Assembly: GCA_903865465.1 (NCBI GenBank)
Contig: CAIPJU010000084.1
Span: 1 to 9,554 of the forward strand
From: an uncultured Bacteroidota bacterium
Lineage (GTDB): Bacteria > Bacteroidota > Bacteroidia > Bacteroidales > VadinHA17
Direction: 5' to 3'
DNA: 9,554 nucleotides
How positions within the stretch are numbered: the first letter of the stretch is position 1; each line of letters opens with the position of its first letter. The position numbers and the translations under genes were made by a program. Positions 5,754-9,554 of the stretch are shown here, in pieces. The notes under the pieces were generated by a model. The model saw nothing but the letters and a program-made list of their open reading frames with translations, was not told where the DNA came from and made no database searches.

Positions 5754-8450
5754 CTATTTCAGTACCTCTTTACTCACATTCCATCCTCTTACCTCTACCA
5801 AGGGTCTGTTTCCATCGGTTTTCGCGAGTGGATAAGATGCTTCATATGTCCTTTCTTCTCCGGGAAGGAGAGTAATATAATTATCATTCCAGTAAACAGG
5901 TAAAACAGGTTCTTTGGTCTGAGGATCAATAACATCAAGGCAGATAAAGAAAGCAATTGATTTTGAAGGGTTTTTAAGCCTGATTGCAACTTTCCCCGAT
6001 TTCTCATCTTTGCTGAAGCCATACTCAAACTGTGGCTTTACTTTTGGTAACCTGTCAAGAGATGTATAATCGGCAAACTGGCTTGTAGGAGTGTAATATT
6101 TCCAGGGAAGCTTCTTTGCGGCGTCATAATCGAGAATATCTTTCTTACCAGAAATCCAATAGATACCGTTATCAAGCTCTTTACCCTCCTTGTTGAAGAT
6201 TCTCAGGTCGAGGAACCAAACTGAAGATAGGCCTTTTATATCAGGAAGTTTATAGATGAATTTTGAAGTATTTGAAGCAATTCCACCTGTCCACTGATCA
6301 GTAAACAATTGTTTTGAATTAATATCATAGACACTGACTTTTACGATAAGATTCTCAGCATCGGCAAGATCTTCATTGGCGAGGTAGATATCGTCAAATC
6401 CATATCTGAAGATAGCATGAAGAGGGGCACATGCTTTTTTGACTCCATAGAAGGAACCATTTGGTTCGAGATAGGTATCATACAACTGCCAGATGAGGTC
6501 GGGCCATGCTGAGTTCAGTTTCCACTGCACCAATCCGGTGCTGACAGGTTTGTTGGCGATAAAGGCCTCAAACATAGGACGCATAACTTCGTAGTTCATA
6601 ACCTGGGCCTTAAAGGCGAAATCCTCAACATTCGATGAAGCTCCATATCGCTTAGTAAGTGCCGTAATGTCGCGGTCGAGAGAAGTAAACTCATTACGTC
6701 CGGTATGATATTCCCAGTATTTCTTATCTATAGGCCAGAGGCTCGACTCAGGAAGCATCTTCCGCAGTGAAGCCAGCGGAGGAATACTTGCACCCGGACT
6801 GGTTTCTGTATTAAAACCCCAGGCGCCGCCAAGAATAGTGTCTGTAAACCAGTACGACGGAGGGGTCCATGCATAGGGCCCGAGCATCTTCATACCTGTA
6901 GGTCCGCTTATCTTGCTGTAGATCGGAACTTCGGCGACAACATTTGTCTTATCGGTTCCGGCTCCGCCGGCAGATGTTATATATGACCTTGAAGGATCAT
7001 ATTTTTTAAAGAGTTCCACATAATTCATCTCAAGCTTCGGTGCAGGCAGTTTATCGCTGCCAAGCATCCAGACATAAATGCTGGGATGGTTACGCAGCCA
7101 GAGCATCTGGTCCTTCCAGTAAGAAGTCAGAAGCTTGATATCCTCGTCGTTTACGGCTCCTCCATATTTCTCATCACAGGCTTTCAGTAGGTACTCCTGC
7201 CATTCCCAGTGACAATTCCAGCCTATCATCACGAGTATTCCATACTCATCACAGAGGTCGTAAAGCGTCTCATCCTTTCCCCAGAATCCTTCACACCTGA
7301 TACTGTTCAGGTTCATCTGGCGGACATATTTCAGCTGAGCCTCAACAGAACTCCGGGTATCCTGAAGAAGAACATCATCGGTCCAGCCACCACCTTTAAG
7401 CAGGATGAATTTCCCGTTAATCTCAAATGTTCTGTCCTTATTCTTATTAAGGTAACTGGTAATCTCCCTTATTCCATACTTCTTTTCAACTTTATCGAGC
7501 ACATTATCACCTTTAACAAACTCAGCTTTAAGAGAATATAGTTTAGGTTTACCCATGCCATTGGGCCACCATAGTTCCGGATTTTTTACAGAAAGTTGCC
7601 TGAAATCTTCGGGCTTGAACTTGCATGAGAGGGTTTCCCCTGCCTTAACCTTAACTCTCTTTTCAACGGTGCCAAGCTCATAATCAATACGGAGCGTTCC
7701 AGAAACAGCCTTGTCTGAATTATTTTGCAGCTCAGCCTGGATGTAGAGATCAGCATCGTGAGTGGTCTTATTTACCTTTGAATATACAAAAGGACTTTGA
7801 ATTGTAACTCCCTTGTTTATTTCGAGGAATACGTCTCTGAAAATTCCCATATTCCGGTCACGGGGAAGAGGATTCCAGTCAACGAAACCAATCGAATATT
7901 CACCATCGGCATGCTGCCATATCTTAAGAGCCAAGGTATTAATCCCCTCTTTTTTATACCTGTCGATATTGAAAATAAACATCCTGAAAGTGCCTGCAAG
8001 GCTGTCTTTCCCTGCTACCTTGATTCCGTTTACCCAAAGGTCGGCGCGGTAATTAATTCCATTGAAGCGAAGAGCTACATTTTGTTTTACATCATTACCT
8101 GAGAGGTTAAAAGTAGTACGAAACCACCATGGTTGTTTAAACTGTTGCGGGTCGACACTCTGCATATTGATTCCAAAATAGGGATCCTTGATTAAGCCGT
8201 CAGAAACAAGGCTGCCAAGTACAGTTCCGGGAACTACTGCCTGGTACCAATCCTTATCGTTGAAACTTTCAGTTGAGATCTTATCTTCAGAGATACCAGC
8301 GAGTTTATCTGAGGCTTGCATCTTCCAGTTCTCCGTAAGCTTATGCTTTACAGAAACAAATGATTTTTCGCTTCCGCTACAACCGGGCAGCAACAAAAGA
8401 ATTGCTATTTGCAGAAAAAGAATTACAACGGTGATACCTTGCTTTTTCAT
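5754..8450 (-). CDS. Glycoside hydrolase family 2 lipoprotein, exo-beta-D-glucosaminidase-like
   Basis: 898 residues, ATG start. Residues 1-24 form a lipoprotein signal peptide with lipobox L-P-G-C, Cys24 being lipidated, so the enzyme is anchored facing the periplasm or cell surface. Domain order by eye: galactose-binding-like sugar-binding domain (about 35-212, with V-P-G-T-V-L at 73-78 and D-P-Y-F-G-I-N at 89-95), immunoglobulin-like domain (about 215-330), TIM barrel (about 335-650), then C-terminal beta domains. In the barrel, G-S-D466 replaces the usual N-E acid/base of GH2, and F-N-T-E549-T-S supplies the nucleophile. R-C-E387-G aligns with the glutamate of the Amycolatopsis CsxA exo-chitosanase at position 394. 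The block G-M-K-M-x-G-P-Y with P-P-x-Y-W and G-G-A-W (519-544), and the later T-K-R-Y-G-A-S, also match that subfamily as I recall it. Those enzymes release GlcN from the non-reducing end of chitosan oligosaccharides. The subfamily is fairly sure; the natural substrate (chitosan, another GlcN glycan or a glycoconjugate) is inference. Confidence 0.9.
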   Translation of the reverse strand: MKKQGITVVILFLQIAILLLLPGCSGSEKSFVSVKHKLTENWKMQASDKLAGISEDKISTESFNDKDWYQAVVPGTVLGSLVSDGLIKDPYFGINMQSVDPQQFKQPWWFRTTFNLSGNDVKQNVALRFNGINYRADLWVNGIKVAGKDSLAGTFRMFIFNIDRYKKEGINTLALKIWQHADGEYSIGFVDWNPLPRDRNMGIFRDVFLEINKGVTIQSPFVYSKVNKTTHDADLYIQAELQNNSDKAVSGTLRIDYELGTVEKRVKVKAGETLSCKFKPEDFRQLSVKNPELWWPNGMGKPKLYSLKAEFVKGDNVLDKVEKKYGIREITSYLNKNKDRTFEINGKFILLKGGGWTDDVLLQDTRSSVEAQLKYVRQMNLNSIRCEGFWGKDETLYDLCDEYGILVMIGWNCHWEWQEYLLKACDEKYGGAVNDEDIKLLTSYWKDQMLWLRNHPSIYVWMLGSDKLPAPKLEMNYVELFKKYDPSRSYITSAGGAGTDKTNVVAEVPIYSKISGPTGMKMLGPYAWTPPSYWFTDTILGGAWGFNTETSPGASIPPLASLRKMLPESSLWPIDKKYWEYHTGRNEFTSLDRDITALTKRYGASSNVEDFAFKAQVMNYEVMRPMFEAFIANKPVSTGLVQWKLNSAWPDLIWQLYDTYLEPNGSFYGVKKACAPLHAIFRYGFDDIYLANEDLADAENLIVKVSVYDINSKQLFTDQWTGGIASNTSKFIYKLPDIKGLSSVWFLDLRIFNKEGKELDNGIYWISGKKDILDYDAAKKLPWKYYTPTSQFADYTSLDRLPKVKPQFEYGFSKDEKSGKVAIRLKNPSKSIAFFICLDVIDPQTKEPVLPVYWNDNYITLLPGEERTYEASYPLAKTDGNRPLVEVRGWNVSKEVLK

Positions 8451-8550
8451 TTTAAGGAGGTTAGAATAATTACTGTTTGTATTTTATTTAAAACTTATAG
8501 GCAATTTATTAAATTCGGGAATTTCTCCTACCATACAGGGGATACAACTT

Positions 8551-8558
8551 CAAATATA
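8551..8558 (-). promoter_or_regulatory. Candidate -7 element upstream of the GH2 gene
   Basis: Read on the minus strand, this is TATATTTG, a match to the Bacteroidota TAnnTTTG element about 100 bases before the GH2 start codon. It sits in the 120-bp gap that separates the GH2 from the toroid gene and could give an internal operon promoter. No TTG -33 element is seen at proper spacing and the region is very AT-rich, so chance is a real possibility. Confidence 0.22.
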
Positions 8559-8569
8559 AGTTTATATTT
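8552..8569. repeat. AT-only perfect inverted repeat, 8-bp arms
   Basis: The minus strand reads AAATATAA, then two bases, then TTATATTT: a perfect inverted repeat of 8-bp arms ending two bases after the stop codon of the toroid gene (stop at 8571-8573). With a two-base gap and only A/T pairs it would make a poor RNA hairpin. As DNA it could be a dimeric-regulator site, because it covers most of the candidate -7 element. It may also simply reflect the base composition. Confidence 0.35.
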
Positions 8570-8570
8570 T

Positions 8571-9554
8571 TCATTTTTTAACTGGATTTTTATCCTCAGC
8601 TCCTCCTATTACCCCTAAATATCTTCCAATCCAATAAGGGAGCAGCCAGATATCGCCGGCACTGTACTCCGACTTGCCATCTCCATGGCCGTCGAGGTCG
8701 AATCTGTTACTGTTGTGCCGTGAAATTCTAAGCTCATCCGGAGGCAGAACCTCTGCAGTAGTCTGCCTTCTGAAACCAGGATTAATCCTGATAATATCCT
8801 TTCTTTGGCTGTTTGTCACTGACCAGTCAATCAGATCTAGAGGGTATTTCTGAAGATACCAGATTGCCTCATCAAGATCTATCTCACCGACTCCGGTGAT
8901 TGCAGTCATTATATTCCACAATCCCTCCTTCTCAGGCCGCTCTATTTTCCAATGGTCGACTATTGCCTCTTTGAATTTTTCCTTAAGTGTATCATTAAGG
9001 GCGTAGCGGTAGAGACCCCAGTAACCGCAATAATACATCTCATCGTCGGAATGGTTCCATGCATCCGACAATTCCCTGCTAAGCTTGTCGGCATCGGCAG
9101 GAGCCATTCCGATACTGCTCATCGGGCGCATAAGGTTTTCAAGATAGCCATGCTCTTTCATCAGGTAGATGATAGCATCCCGATACTTTACTTTTCCTGT
9201 AAAATGCCAGGCTGTCTGAAGCATGGCTGTTATGTTTGAAGAGGTAATTTTACGGTCGCCTACCATCAGCGGACGTGCATTTACATATTCAGGATTCCAT
9301 CGTCCCCACGTGGTGGGCTGCCCATTCCAGTCAATGAGGTAAAAGTTATTTTTCAGGATGTGCGACATAAGTGTGTCGATCAGCATAATTGCCTTGCTTT
9401 TTATTGCAGGCTCATCAACCAGCTCCGCTATTACTCCGAATGCGAATATATGACCTATTGCTTCATCGCTGCTTGTGGTTGATTTCCAGTCCCATTCGGG
9501 ATCATCGGCCCTTCTCCATGCATGATCTTTATATTTATATCCCCTTCTTTCGAA
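8571..9554 (-). CDS. Partial toroid-domain protein, paralogue of the 1473-3743 C-terminal domain
   Basis: The frame is open from the right edge of the window to the TGA at 8571-8573, giving 327 visible residues; the N-terminus is missing. An internal ATG at 9386 is not the start, since coding continues upstream with conserved sequence. The visible part is colinear with residues about 459-756 of the propeller-toroid lipoprotein. Shared landmarks are W-D-W-K-x-x-T-S-S-D-E-x-x-G-H (codons at 9450-9494), T-T-W-G-R-W, a tryptophan/tyrosine-rich middle, P-L-D-L-I-D-W, E-V-L-P-P and the C-terminal L-P-Y-W-I-G-R-Y-L-G-V-I. Whether it too carries a propeller and signal peptide cannot be seen here. It contains D-G-H-G-D-G-K-S near the end, a Gly/Asp-rich insertion absent from the paralogue. 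I do not recognise a named family. The helix-rich, aromatic pattern suggests an (alpha/alpha)-toroid of the glycosidase or lyase kind. It lies 120 bp upstream of the GH2 gene on the same strand, so a joint role in glycan breakdown is likely. Confidence 0.8.
   Translation of the reverse strand, partial: FERRGYKYKDHAWRRADDPEWDWKSTTSSDEAIGHIFAFGVIAELVDEPAIKSKAIMLIDTLMSHILKNNFYLIDWNGQPTTWGRWNPEYVNARPLMVGDRKITSSNITAMLQTAWHFTGKVKYRDAIIYLMKEHGYLENLMRPMSSIGMAPADADKLSRELSDAWNHSDDEMYYCGYWGLYRYALNDTLKEKFKEAIVDHWKIERPEKEGLWNIMTAITGVGEIDLDEAIWYLQKYPLDLIDWSVTNSQRKDIIRINPGFRRQTTAEVLPPDELRISRHNSNRFDLDGHGDGKSEYSAGDIWLLPYWIGRYLGVIGGAEDKNPVKK

Noticed and set aside
7209..7541. 110-codon plus-strand frame opposite the GH2 catalytic barrel
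   Set aside because: It is a shadow of the GH2 gene, whose opposite frame carries the conserved catalytic region.
8454..8460. AAGGAGG, a perfect Shine-Dalgarno-like sequence on the plus strand
   Set aside because: No plausible plus-strand gene follows it, and it lies just upstream of the minus-strand GH2 start where it would read as CCTCCTT.

Overview
The window looks like chromosomal DNA from a member of the Bacteroidota, plausibly a polysaccharide-degrading Bacteroidales or Marinilabiliales-type organism. The reasons are the moderate GC content, AT-rich spacers, starts without clear Shine-Dalgarno sequences, two secreted lipoprotein precursors (a GH2 enzyme and a Reg_prop-type beta-propeller protein), and a DUF5009/COG4299 membrane acyltransferase of a kind common in that phylum. 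The genus cannot be read from the sequence.

Layout: positions 1-361 are an AT-rich leader with no convincing gene. One plus-strand gene (362-1483) encodes a polytopic membrane protein related to heparan-alpha-glucosaminide N-acetyltransferase. Everything to its right lies on the minus strand and reads leftward. In transcription order these are: a truncated toroid-type protein (9554-8571, running off the right edge), a GH2 lipoprotein resembling exo-beta-D-glucosaminidases (8450-5754), a DegT/DnrJ/EryC1/StrS aminotransferase (5717-4440), a HAD phosphatase or phosphomutase overlapping it (4465-3788), and a lipoprotein that fuses a seven-repeat Reg_prop propeller to a second copy of the toroid domain (3743-1473). 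The last gene converges on the plus-strand gene and their 3' ends overlap by 11 bp. Internal gaps are 120, 36, -26 and 44 bp, so the minus-strand genes may form one operon that begins outside the window.

Functionally, the set suggests breakdown and processing of an amino-sugar-containing glycan or glycoconjugate. The GH2 would release non-reducing-end glucosamine in the periplasm or at the cell surface. The membrane acetyltransferase could acetylate a terminal amino sugar across the membrane. The aminotransferase and HAD enzyme could process a keto or amino sugar, or an inositol-like compound, in the cytoplasm. The two toroid-domain proteins have no function I can name. They share a conserved motif containing T-S-S-D-E followed by G-H and flank the three enzyme genes. 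They are the best candidates here for an undescribed enzyme family. No SusC/SusD pair, regulator, RNA gene, CRISPR array or mobile element is visible.
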